Positions 40,198-49,622 of a DNA stretch of 64,000 nt are shown one piece after another. A program made the translations under genes and the position numbers. The stretch is from Typhlomys cinereus. Its lineage: Eukaryota; Chordata; Mammalia; Rodentia; Platacanthomyidae. Numbering within the stretch: position 1 is the first letter of the stretch; each line of letters begins with the position of its first letter. The stretch is taken from NCBI GenBank assembly GCA_023101885.1, contig JALPQD010000224.1, forward strand, positions 62,001 to 126,000. Direction: 5' to 3'. Below the pieces are notes generated by a model. That model was not told the origin of the DNA. It ran no database searches and saw nothing but the letters and a program-made list of their open reading frames with translations.

Positions 40198-40448
40198 GTG
40201 GTTGTGATAACGGATGAGACTCTGACACTCCAATGTGGGGATGTGCCACCCCACATTGTGGGGTGTAGACGAGACATCCACTCAGGTAAATTTTGGTTAG
40301 CAGCCCCATTGGTTTTATGTTCCTGTGCTTAAGGTACCTGAAGGTGAGCAGGTGGCCCCCTCATCTTCCCCTTTCCCTGTTTGTCCATTGCTGTGCTCTT
40401 AATATTAGGAATGCATAGCCATCATAATGCATAACGCATCACCACTAT
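40198..40448 (+). mobile_element. Class II ERV leader fragment carried in satellite
   Basis: Same short segment as 5805-6040 in the other strand, with the same two borders. The primer binding site is degenerate (TGACACTCCAATGTGGGG). The leader, donor-like GGTGAGCAGG and C-rich tract are kept. Confidence 0.78.
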
Positions 40449-43170
40449 GTCAGTGGTTAACCTATACCATGACAGTGATACTAGTGAGGTTGTGATATCA
40501 AAGGCTGTGTTGACACTGGAGTGGCAGTGATAACAGTGTTCTGACTAATGTCAGATGCTGATGTCACGGGTGAGGCTGTGCTGTCACTTGTGAGGCCGTA
40601 TGTCACACTAAGTTTTTGATGTCACTGTGAGTTTGGATGTCACTGTGGACTCTCATGTCACCATGAGATAATATCACTTAGAAAACTGTGATGTCACAGT
40701 GAGGCTGTGATGTCAGTGGCAAGACTGATGTCACAACGAATCTATGATGTAACAGGTGAACCTGTGGTATCATGGATAGTCTGTGAGGTAACTGTGAGGC
40801 TGTGATGTCACAGTGAGGCTCTGATATCATGGCTAATTTTATGAGATGTCAGTGACTCTGTGATGCCAGGGATGATGGTTGGATTTAACAGTGAGATTAG
40901 GATGTCAGTGGTGAGACTGGGGAGTCACACTGAGGTTATGATGTTACAGTTGAGACTGTGATGTCACTGTGAGGCTGAGATGTTACTGTGAGGTTGTGAT
41001 ATGACCGTATCAGTGATGGTAGACTATGACTTCACAGTTTGGCTGAGATTTCCATGGTTAAACTGTGATGTCAGAAGTGAGCATGATGTCAGTGATTAAG
41101 TTTGTGATGCCACAGTGTGGCTGTGGTGTCACTGTTGAGGCTGTCATGTGACCATGAGCCTGAGATGTCAGTAATGAGGGTGTGGTATCATAGCGAGGCT
41201 AGGCAGGATGTCCGTAGTGTCACTGATGCTATAATTTCAGAGGTATCCTGTTGTGTCACAGTGATGCCTTGAAATCACATTGAGGCTGTGATTTCGGTTG
41301 TGATGCTGCAATGTCACATTGAGGCTGTAATGTCACTGTGAAGTTTGTATGTTACTGTGGGCTATCATGTCACCATGAGGTGATATCACTCTGGAAGCTG
41401 TGATGTTACAGTAAGACTGTGATTTCAGTGCCAAGACTGATTCCACAGTGAGGCTATGATGTAACAGGTGAGCCTGTAGTTTCACTGGATAGGCTGAGAG
41501 TTCACTGTAAGGATCTGATGTCTCAGTAAGAGTCTGATGTTAGGGCTGATTCTATGAGAGATCCATGAGGCTTTGACATCAGGGGTGATGCTTGGATTTC
41601 ACTGTGAGTTTAGGACATCAGTGGTGAGGTTGTGCATTCACACTGAGGCTGTGATGTCTGAGGAAAGCCTGTGATGTCACTGTAAGGCTGCGATATCAGT
41701 GGTAATAGACTATGACATCACAGTTCTGATGAAATTTCAGTAGTTATGCTATGATATTAGAAGTGAGGCTAATGTTAGTGATAAGGCTGAGATGTCACAA
41801 TGAGGCTGGAATGTTACTGGTGAGGATGTGATGCCACCGTGGGGCTTTGATGTCACCATGTGTCTGTGGTGTCACCTTGAGCCTGAGATGTCACAGGGAG
41901 TTGGTGATGTGATGGTGGAGGATATGAATTCACAGTGAGACTGTGATGTCTGTGGCAATGCTGATGTCAGCAAGAGGCTATGATGATAATGGTAATGTGT
42001 GATGTCACATGGAGGCTGTGATGTCACAGTGAAGATATGTCAGAGGTGTGAATGTGATGTTTCCATGAGGCTATTATGTCAGTGGCAAGGCTGATGTCAC
42101 AGTGAGTTTGTGATGTCAGAGCGAGGCTGTAATGTCACAGTGAGGCTGTAAGGACACAGTGGTCTATGATGTCACAGTGAGGCTCTGCCAACACAGTGAT
42201 GTTTTGATGTCACTGGACAGGTCTTGATGGCACAGTGAGGCTATGAAACTAGTAGTGAGACTAATGTCACAATGAGGCTTTGATGAAAGTGTGATGTCAC
42301 AAAAAGGCTGGAATATCAGTGGCAAGAAAAATGTTGTAGTGAGTCAGTGATGTCACTGGTGAGGCTATGATGTCAGTGGTGAACCTATTATGTGATAGTG
42401 ACCCTGGAGAAACTGAGGCTATGATATAACAAGGGAGTCTATTATGTAACAAGTTAGACTGTGAGGTCACAGTGAGGCTGTGAGGTCACTGTGAGACTGT
42501 GATATCTTTGGGAAGATAGATGTCACAATGAGTCAGTGATGTATCATGTGAAGCTGTGGTGTCACTGTTTAAGATGTCAAATGCTATGTTGTCACTGCTG
42601 AAGCTGATGCTTAACTGTCATCCTGGGCTAACTTTGGTGGGGCTGTGGTGTCATAGTAAGGCTATGTAGGAGAGCAGTGGTAAGGCTGTGTTGTTACAAT
42701 GAGGCAACTGGGAGATCAGTGGCTAGGCTATGATTTCAGTAGTGAGACTCATGTGAGAATTGAGGCTGAGATGTCGCATTGATGATTTGATATAACTGGT
42801 TAGGCTGTGATGTTGCAGTATGTCTGTGATATCATAGTGAGGCTGTGATGCCACAGTGAGGTTATGATGTTATCATGAGGCTATGGTGTCCCTGGTGAGG
42901 GTGTAATATCACAGTGAGCCTGTCCTATCGGTGTTGGTGCTGTAATGTCACGATGAGGATGTGCTTGCACAGTGTGCATGTGATGTCATAGTGACCTTGT
43001 GATGTCACTGTGAAATGTGATGTCAGTAATGACTGTGATTTCACATGGAGACTATGTCACTGGTGAGGCTGTATTGTCACTGGTGAGGCTCTAGTGTCAC
43101 AGTGAATTTATTGTGTCAAACTGAGGCTGTGATGTCACAGTTAGATTCTAACATCAGAATCAGTGCTTTT
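40449..43170 (+). repeat. 19-bp satellite
   Basis: Opens with the module C context after the ERV fragment. Module A near 42560; module B near 43030. The segment GGGTGATGCTTGGATTTCAC with its surroundings occurs near 41585 and in variants near 33690 and 40030. Confidence 0.92.
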
Positions 43171-43212
43171 AAGTTTAGGTACGCATAACCATAATGCATA
43201 ATGCATCACCAC
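43171..43212 (+). mobile_element. Smallest ERV leader remnant
   Basis: About 42 bp (TTTAAGTTTAGGTACGCATA to AATGCATCACC) equal to the right tip of the 40198-40448 fragment, with the same satellite junction on its right. Confidence 0.7.
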
Positions 43213-43867
43213 TATGATGTAAGTGCTGAACTTTTTACATGACAGTGACTGTGGTGAGGTTGTGATGTTACAGGCTGTGTTCCCACTGGTGTGGCAGTGA
43301 TGTCAGTGTTTTGACTAATGTCAGTGGTGACACTGATGTCACAGCGAGGCTGTGGTGTCACTGGTGAGGCTCAGATATCACGGTGAGCCTGTTTTATCAG
43401 TGGTTAGGCTGTGAGGTCACAGTGAGGCTGTGCTGGCACAGTGTGGCTGTGATGTCACAGTGAGGTTTTGTTGTTACAGTGAGGTTGTAATGTCAGTAGT
43501 GACTGTGCTTTTATAGGAAGACTAGGTCATTGGTGAGATTCTAATGTCACAGTAAGTTTATTGTGTCAAACTGAGGCTACGTTACAGTGAGGCTATGATG
43601 TCAGAGGTGAAGTGTTATGTCACAGTGATGCTGTGATGGCACGGTATGGCTGTGATGTCTCAATGAGGCTGTGATGTTACTGTGAGGTTGTGATGTCACA
43701 GGAGAAGTTGTGATGTCACAGTGAGTGATGCCACGAGAGGCTATTGTGTCACTCTTGAGGCTGTCATGTGACAGTGAGCCTGAAATGTCAGTGATGAGGC
43801 TGTAGTGTCATTGCAAGGCTGGGCAGGATGTCCGTGGTGTCACTGATGCAACACTGTGGTGTCACAT
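43213..43867 (+). repeat. 19-bp satellite
   Basis: Contains 43727-43849, which matches 47071-47193 with only two differences in 123 bp. It ends with CACAT at the ERV-L insertion. Confidence 0.92.
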
Positions 43868-44373
43868 TGTATCAGTCAGGTTCTCTAAAGATGCCGAATT
43901 GACACATTGAAATTATATATATATATAACAAAAGGAATATTTTGAGTTGTTTTACAGTGTGGCCAAGGTAGTCCAATAATAGCTGCCATAGCTGAGGTAG
44001 TCCAACGGTGGCTGCTGGAAGCTACTCACTTTGGTAGTCAAGTGGGTGATGGCTGAATGCTAGAGAAGTCCTAGAGTCTATAGTCTAGCCAACAACAACT
44101 TGGTGATTTTGAAGTCTAGAGCATTGAAGAAACCAGGTGGCCAGAAGAAAGAGCAATTCCTAGCACAGCTGAAATAAGGCATCTGTTCTCTTTGGTGGCT
44201 CCTTTTTACATGATGCAGTACTGGGAGGATCCTATGAGAGCTTTAGAGGTTCTGATAGGATCTAGAGTGGGTACAATCCTATCAACTAGTCTCAGTTGAT
44301 CCTTTCCAGAGGTGGTCTCAACTCATCTTAGTTAATACAGGGTGGTCAAGTTGACTCCCAGGCTTAACTATCA
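43868..44373 (-). mobile_element. ERV-L 3' LTR
   Basis: 506 bp bounded by TGTATCAG and CTATCA, matching 23313-23822 in the other strand. Flanking pentamers are CACAT (43863) and CACAA (46275), four of five alike. A short TA repeat lies near 43913. Confidence 0.8.
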
Positions 44374-44895
44374 CAATTCCACACATTGTCAATTTGACAC
44401 CAAATCACTGTTCCTTAGGCCATTAAGAAAAACTCCAAATGAAAACAGTAGGATTCATAATTCTGCCTAACATATTATAGCTATTTACATGCAACAGCAC
44501 ACACATTATTTTTATAAGATTTGATGGCAATGCCCCTTGAGAAATTCTTAGTCTTTAGTGTCCCATAACACAATATCACAATGTAGATTACAACATTTCA
44601 TCACATAACTATAGAATGACAGTACATTATATAACATAAATCTTCTTAGAGTATGTGCACATACACAAGTCTATTCTCGACAGTATAGACCAGGAACACC
44701 CATGGCAGTTATAATCCTTGTTTCTGTAACTGTTACATGGCCTTAAGTGGTATTTATAACTACCTTCTTCCACTACTCATTCTGTATTTCCTCCACCTTC
44801 AGTAAGCACTTACACTGGTCTTGGTTTTTTTTACCTGGAGAGGTTACCCCTACATTCATTCCTGGAGGATCATTTATTGTCTTTCCTCTGTTGGG
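44374..44895 (-). mobile_element. ERV-L non-coding stretch between dUTPase and LTR
   Basis: Matches 22960-23312 in the other strand. No coding frame was recognised. Confidence 0.7.
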
Positions 44896-45348
44896 TCACT
44901 GTAAACCCCCATTGACATTAATCATAGGACACGGTAATAACAAGAGTCGCCCTAGTGGATCTCTTACATTCCAGACATATTCTTCCTTACCACCATTGTG
45001 GAGAAACAGTCCAATTTCCCCTTTGTAGTCTGGGTCAATAACCCCTCCTAACACTGTTATTCCCTTCTTAGTCTGTTGGCTCAAGGGCATCAGAAGTCCA
45101 AAATAACCAGGAGAAAGCCTTAGCTTCCATTTCAAAGGAATAGTTGCTGTGTTTCCTGCCAGAAGCATTCCCTGCTCTGGACCCAAAACTTCTAAGCCAG
45201 TAGAACACAGGCTCGTGGGAACAGGAAGCCAAAATTTTCCTAATGGAGCACTAGGGATGATAATAAGGGGAGCTATTCCTGTTTCCACACTTTGATTCCT
45301 GGTCCCATGAGTCCTGGCTATAGGAAATACAGTCCATACATTGGACAC
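44896..45348 (-). pseudogene. ERV-L dUTPase-like open frame
   Basis: A 150-codon frame, open here although the same region has stops in the copy at 22440-22780. dUTPases hydrolyse dUTP to dUMP and keep uracil out of DNA; ERV-L elements carry one after integrase. Visible parts are STGLEVLGPEQ (motif-1 position), PGYFGLLMP (motif-2 position) and GGVIDPDYKGEIGLFLHN (motif 3 with Asp and Tyr). The motif-1 and motif-2 residues differ from the classical enzyme, so activity is doubtful. The start codon is arbitrary because the frame was originally part of pol. Confidence 0.75.
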
Positions 45349-45600
45349 TGGTTTAAGTCATATACTACCTTGTGGAAAATTCTGCCCCATCCCTCCAGAC
45401 TATTTCCACCTAATTGTTGCTATGATTGTGCCTTTAAAAGGCTATTCCACCGTTCTGTCAAGCCAGCTGCTTCAGAATGGTGGGGAACATGGTAAGACCA
45501 ATGAATTTCATGATTGTGAGCTCACTGCTGTACTTCTTTAGCTGTGAAATGAGTTCCCTAGTTAGAAGCAATGATTCATTCTCTGCTAAGGGTGGGAAGA
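45349..45600 (-). pseudogene. pol: ERV-L integrase C-terminal remnant
   Basis: On the minus strand it is homologous to 22100-22360, including the HHxEAA(G)L segment near 45475. Stops and frame changes interrupt it. Upstream it joins gag-like sequence with no reverse transcriptase between. Confidence 0.72.
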
Positions 45601-46046
45601 CTATTTCTAAGGTAAAATAAATGCATTAGAATTTGAGAATTCAACATCCTCGTCCTTATCATCAGCTTGGTCTTCCCACACTTCAGCATCCCACTTTTCA
45701 GGATCCCACTCTTTGCTAATCAACGCTTTTACTTTAACCACTGACATCTTTTGAGCCTGGGATTTTAATTTACTTTGTAACTCAGCCAATAAAATAATCA
45801 GAGTTTGGGTTTGATTTTCTGCAACTCAAACCCTATTGCTATTGGCTAGAAAGTTCTCTCCTAGGGCAACGTCTAAGTTGTTTATATGCATTTGGAGCTG
45901 GGCAATTTCACCAGTAAAGTCTTTCTTTTCCAGAGTTGATTCTAGGTTACACTTAGAGGCCTCCAGATTGTTTACACGTTTTTTGAGTTGGATATTTTCA
46001 CATCAGAAGTTTTCTTTCTCATTTTGTATTTTATCAAGAGATGCCA
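45601..46046 (-). pseudogene. gag: ERV-L gag-like coiled-coil remnant
   Basis: The minus strand reads heptad-rich, charged sequence (for example LQSKLKSQAQKMSVVKVKAL) and then an acidic tail (DQADDKDEDVEF), open for 60 codons and readable further upstream with stops. Its place between LTR and integrase suits the start of gag. I assign gag from position and coiled-coil character only. Confidence 0.5.
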
Positions 46047-46274
46047 GGCAGCCAGAAGGAAGAGAAATTCCTAGCACAGCTGCAATAAGGCATCTGTTCC
46101 TTTTGGTGGCTCCTTTTTATATGATGCAGTACTGAAAGGATCCTAGGAAAGCTTTGGCCGTTCTGATAGGATCTAAGGTAAGTACAATCCTAAAAAGGGA
46201 TCTTTCCATAGGTGGTCTCAGCCCATCTTAATTAATACCTGGTGAGTCAAGGTGACACACAGGCTAAACTATCA
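46047..46274 (-). mobile_element. ERV-L 5' LTR, incomplete
   Basis: Aligns with 44131-44373 of the 3' LTR, so only the first half of the LTR (in element sense) is present. The second half, the primer binding site and the leader are missing. The loss belongs to the same deletion-rich history as the gag-pol junction. Confidence 0.75.
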
Positions 46275-47344
46275 CACAAAATGAACCTGTGAGATCAGTG
46301 GTGAGTCTGTGATACCATAGTGAGGCTAGGTTGGATGTCAGTGATGAGGGTGTGATGTTCCATTGAAGCTATGATTTCAGAGATGAGCCTGTGATGTCAT
46401 AGTGAGGCTGTGTTGCAACAGTGAAGCTAAACATCAGAGTCATTGCTGTGATGTCACAGTTGGAGAATGATTTCAGAGGTGAACCTGTTTATGTCATAGT
46501 GAGGCTGTCATGTCACAGTGAGGCTATAACTTTAGAAATGAAGCTGTGATGTCACAATGATGATGTATTGTCATCAGTGATGCCGTGATATCAGAGTGAG
46601 GCTGAAATGTCAGTGGAGTGAGACTATGACGTCACAGTGAGGATGAGATTTCAGTGGTTAAGCTGTGATGTCAGAGATGAGGCAGAGATGTTTAGTCAGG
46701 ATGTCTGTGGTGTCACTGGTGCTATGATTTCAGAGGTTAGCCTGTTATAACACAGTGAGGCTGTGATGTCAGAGCTGAGGCTGTGATGTCAGAAACACGA
46801 CTATAATGCCACAGTGAGGTCATGATATCATTGAAGCTGTGATGGCCCTATGAGGCTGTGACATCATAGAGAGGTTGTTTTGTCACTGTGAGGCTATGTG
46901 GTCAGTGTGGAAGATGTGATGCCAGCGGCAAGGCTGATTTTACCATAAGTCTATGATGTAACAGGTGGCTCTGCTCTAACAGGTTAGACTGTGAGGTCAC
47001 AGTGAGGCTGAGATTTTAGTGATTAGGCTGAGATGTCACAGTGAGGCTGGGATGTTACTTGTGAGGCTGTGATGCCACAAGAGGCTATTGTGTCACTCTT
47101 GAGGCTGTCATGTGACAGTGAGCCTGAAATGTCAGTGATGAGGCTGTAGTGTCATTGCAAGGCTGGGCAGGATGTCCGTGGTGTCGCTGATGCTACGATT
47201 TCAAAGATTAGTCTGTTATGTCACAGTGAGGCTGTAATGTCATAATGAGGCTATAATGCCATAGTGAGGATGTGCTAGCACTGTGAAGCTGTGATATCAC
47301 TATCAGGCTGTGACATTAAAGAGAGGTTGTGATGTCACTGTGAG
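46275..47344 (+). repeat. 19-bp satellite
   Basis: Contains the perfect TGACGTCA at 46627-46634 and the recent duplicate 47071-47193. It ends at the provirus. Confidence 0.92.
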
Positions 47345-47349
47345 GCTAT
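47345..47349. repeat. Proviral target-site duplication, left
   Basis: GCTAT, repeated at 61017-61021 on the far side of the provirus. Confidence 0.8.
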
Positions 47350-47710
47350 TGTCCTGTCCAGCAGGACCAGTTATTTGTGGGTCCGAGGAGGATCGAGCCT
47401 GCAGGGAACGATGGGCGAGAAAGAAAGAGGGAGACCAAGCAAAGAGTTGTCAAGGTCTCGTTTATTTAGGGTTAGGGTACAGCTTAAATGCTCAGGCGGG
47501 AGGGGGAGTGGGGCAGGGGAAAAGAGATAAGCATGGTGGAGGCGCCTGATGATCGAGGCGCCAGGTGGTCACGCAGTTGTGATATCTGTTATCTGGGTCC
47601 GGGGCGTTTTTACGGCTCCTCTGGAATATCCTGGTAGCTGGATCCGGGAGCACATGTCAAACAAGTTTTATGAGTTCCTTTTGGCCCTTTAGTGACTCTG
47701 ACCTCTAACA
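47350..47710 (-). mobile_element. Proviral 3' LTR
   Basis: 361 bp from TGTCCTGT to CTCTAACA on plus, which reads TG...CA on minus. It aligns end to end with 60664-61016 and has an extra TATGAGTT near 47670. The 79-codon plus frame is not a gene. Confidence 0.92.
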
Positions 47711-47722
47711 TATCCCCCTTTT
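47711..47722 (-). promoter_or_regulatory. Polypurine tract
   Basis: Reads AAAAGGGGGATA on the minus strand directly before the 3' LTR, the place and composition expected for the plus-strand primer. Confidence 0.85.
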
Positions 47723-48105
47723 CTATATAGTAAAGGTGGGGGGCAGCTAGGCAGCTATTGGGCCAAGGCAGGCTTGGGAAAAATATTGTCTGTGTGTCCC
47801 AGAGCCATTTTCATGGCCTTTCCTGTCTTGGGTCCGACCTCACTGCTCCTAGCCTCACCCATCATGGGGTGGCTCTGTCACCCTCAAAGTCCCTTTCTTA
47901 GGTTGGTCTAGGAACTGAGGAAGTTGCCCGTCTTTGGAGTGGCCACCTGGGCTCAAAACCTCCTCTTAAAGGCCCAAGGGTGATATAGCTGTAGCTGGAC
48001 AAGGCCTCAGAGGTCACCTGTAGGATTGAAGCTGCTGCTGACTTTCGACGGGACCAGCGTGTTGAGGAGGCAGCGGGCAGGACCTATATCATGAAGTAAT
48101 CTCAA
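47723..48105 (-). mobile_element. Proviral spacer between env and polypurine tract
   Basis: About 380 bp of ERV sequence downstream of the env stop. No open frame that looks retroviral. The LINE-1 split it from env. Confidence 0.6.
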
Positions 48106-48119
48106 GAGAAGGATGATTA
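48106..48119. repeat. LINE-1 target-site duplication, left
   Basis: GAGAAGGATGATTA, identical to 54359-54372. The right copy contains the complement of the env stop codon. Confidence 0.93.
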
Positions 48120-48480
48120 CCTTTTCACCCCACCCCGCTCCTCCGATCGGGTCGCGCTCTCGGTCCAGCCGGGCCTCACCCCGCGCCCTAGGACCCCAGG
48201 TCAGGCCACAGGGACCCGGCTCCAACTCCCACCATCCAGCCGGAGCCGCGCGGGGCCCGAGGGATGAGGAGGACCTCCCCCTGCGCCCGGGCCCCGCCCC
48301 AGCTGCCCTCGGGTTAAATAGCTCCACGCCCACGCGCCCATCCTCCCTTTACACCCCACCCGGCTCCGCTGGTCGGGAGGCGCACGCGTGGTCCAGCCGG
48401 GCCTGACCCCGCGCCCTAGGTAAGAATCCTCCCCCGTTCGCCCACCAGGACCCCAGGCCAAATAATTCAGTTTAGTGAAA
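48120..48480 (+). promoter_or_regulatory. LINE-1 5' UTR with repeated segment
   Basis: GC- and CpG-rich. A segment with GGTCCAGCCGGGCCT and CCCCGCGCCCTAGG occurs at 48160-48192 and again at 48390-48420, about 228 bp apart. This looks like two promoter monomers, the second incomplete. Frames of 86-108 codons here come from GC richness. Confidence 0.75.
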
Positions 48481-48502
48481 TTGAGAGATCTTAAGAGTTA
48501 AA

Positions 48503-49581
48503 ATGACAATGCCAAAGTCAAAGTGCAAATCCATGAGAAACAACACTCAAGTAAACAAATTTCCCACTGAAGAAATTAATCCCATAATGTTAGACTCCAA
48601 CCAGAACAAACCCACGGAAAAAGGCCAAGAAAGCCTCACCAGGATAAGGTCTTTCAAAATATGATCATTACCATATTCAATACTATGAAAGAGGAAATCC
48701 GGGAGGAATTACATAATCGAATCAATCGCTTTGAAGAGGAACACAACAGACATCTGGAGGAGTTGAGAAAAACAGTGCAAGAAACAAAAAGTGGCATAGA
48801 GCAGTTAAAACAAACTCAAGCAGAGTTTAAAACAGAGCTAAAAGACAAGTTATCTTCAACCCAGAACGCCACAGAGAGTCTTATCAACAGAACTAATGAA
48901 GCAGAAAACAGAATTTCAGACCTTGAAGATAAAGTGGGAGTATTAACCAGCTCAATGGAAGAGGTTGTTAAAGCCAAAAAGATACTTGAGAGAAATATCC
49001 AAGAGATATGGGACACCCTGAAGAAGCCTAACATGCGTATTCATGGAACACCAGAGCAAGAATCTCAAAATACCACCCCTGAGGAAATTTTTCAAAGGAT
49101 CATCAAGGAAAACTTTCCTCATCTAAAAAAAGAGAGGCCCATCCGTATACAAGAGGCATTCCGCACCCCAAACAGATACGACCAAAACAGAAGCTCGCCG
49201 CGGCAAATAATAGTTAAAACACTCCACATTCAAGATAAAGAACTGGTGCTGAGAGCTTCAAGGGAGAAAAAACAAGTCACTTTTAAAGGTAAACCTATTA
49301 AAATAACAAATGACTTCTCAGTCGAAACAGTAAAAGCAAGAAGAGCTTGGAGAGACATACTTCAAGTATTGAATGAGCAAAAATGTCAACCCAGGCTGAT
49401 ATATCCTGCAAAACTATCTGTCATGAAGGAGGGAGAAAGAAAAATTTTCCAGCACAAAGACAACTTTAAGGGATACATGTCCACCAAACCAGGCCTTCAA
49501 AAAATGCTAGAAATGATACTCAAGCGTGAAGAAAAAAACAGGCATATCCAGGAGAACAGAAGGCAAATATACCACCATTAA
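48503..49581 (+). pseudogene. LINE-1 ORF1 (RNA-binding chaperone), frameshifted
   Basis: ORF1p coats LINE-1 RNA as a coiled-coil trimer. ATG codons at 48503 and 48509 open a frame that ends TTCAAAATATGA near 48658. The remaining 306 codons continue in another frame from 48661, so one small indel separates the N-terminus. The open part shows a charged coiled coil (residues about 5-120, ENRISDLEDKVG), a central RNA-recognition domain (NMRIHGTPEQE, near 123-133) and a C-terminal domain (ARRAWRDILQVL near 227). It ends shortly before ORF2. Confidence 0.9.
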
Positions 49582-49622
49582 AAGCGAAGCAATATACTTA
49601 TAAAAGCTACTAAACATAATAA

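Noticed and set aside
48007..48461. GC-rich open frames of 86-108 codons as a gene or CpG island promoter of a host gene
   Set aside because: The region is the LINE-1 5' UTR and proviral spacer, bounded by the target duplication at 48106.
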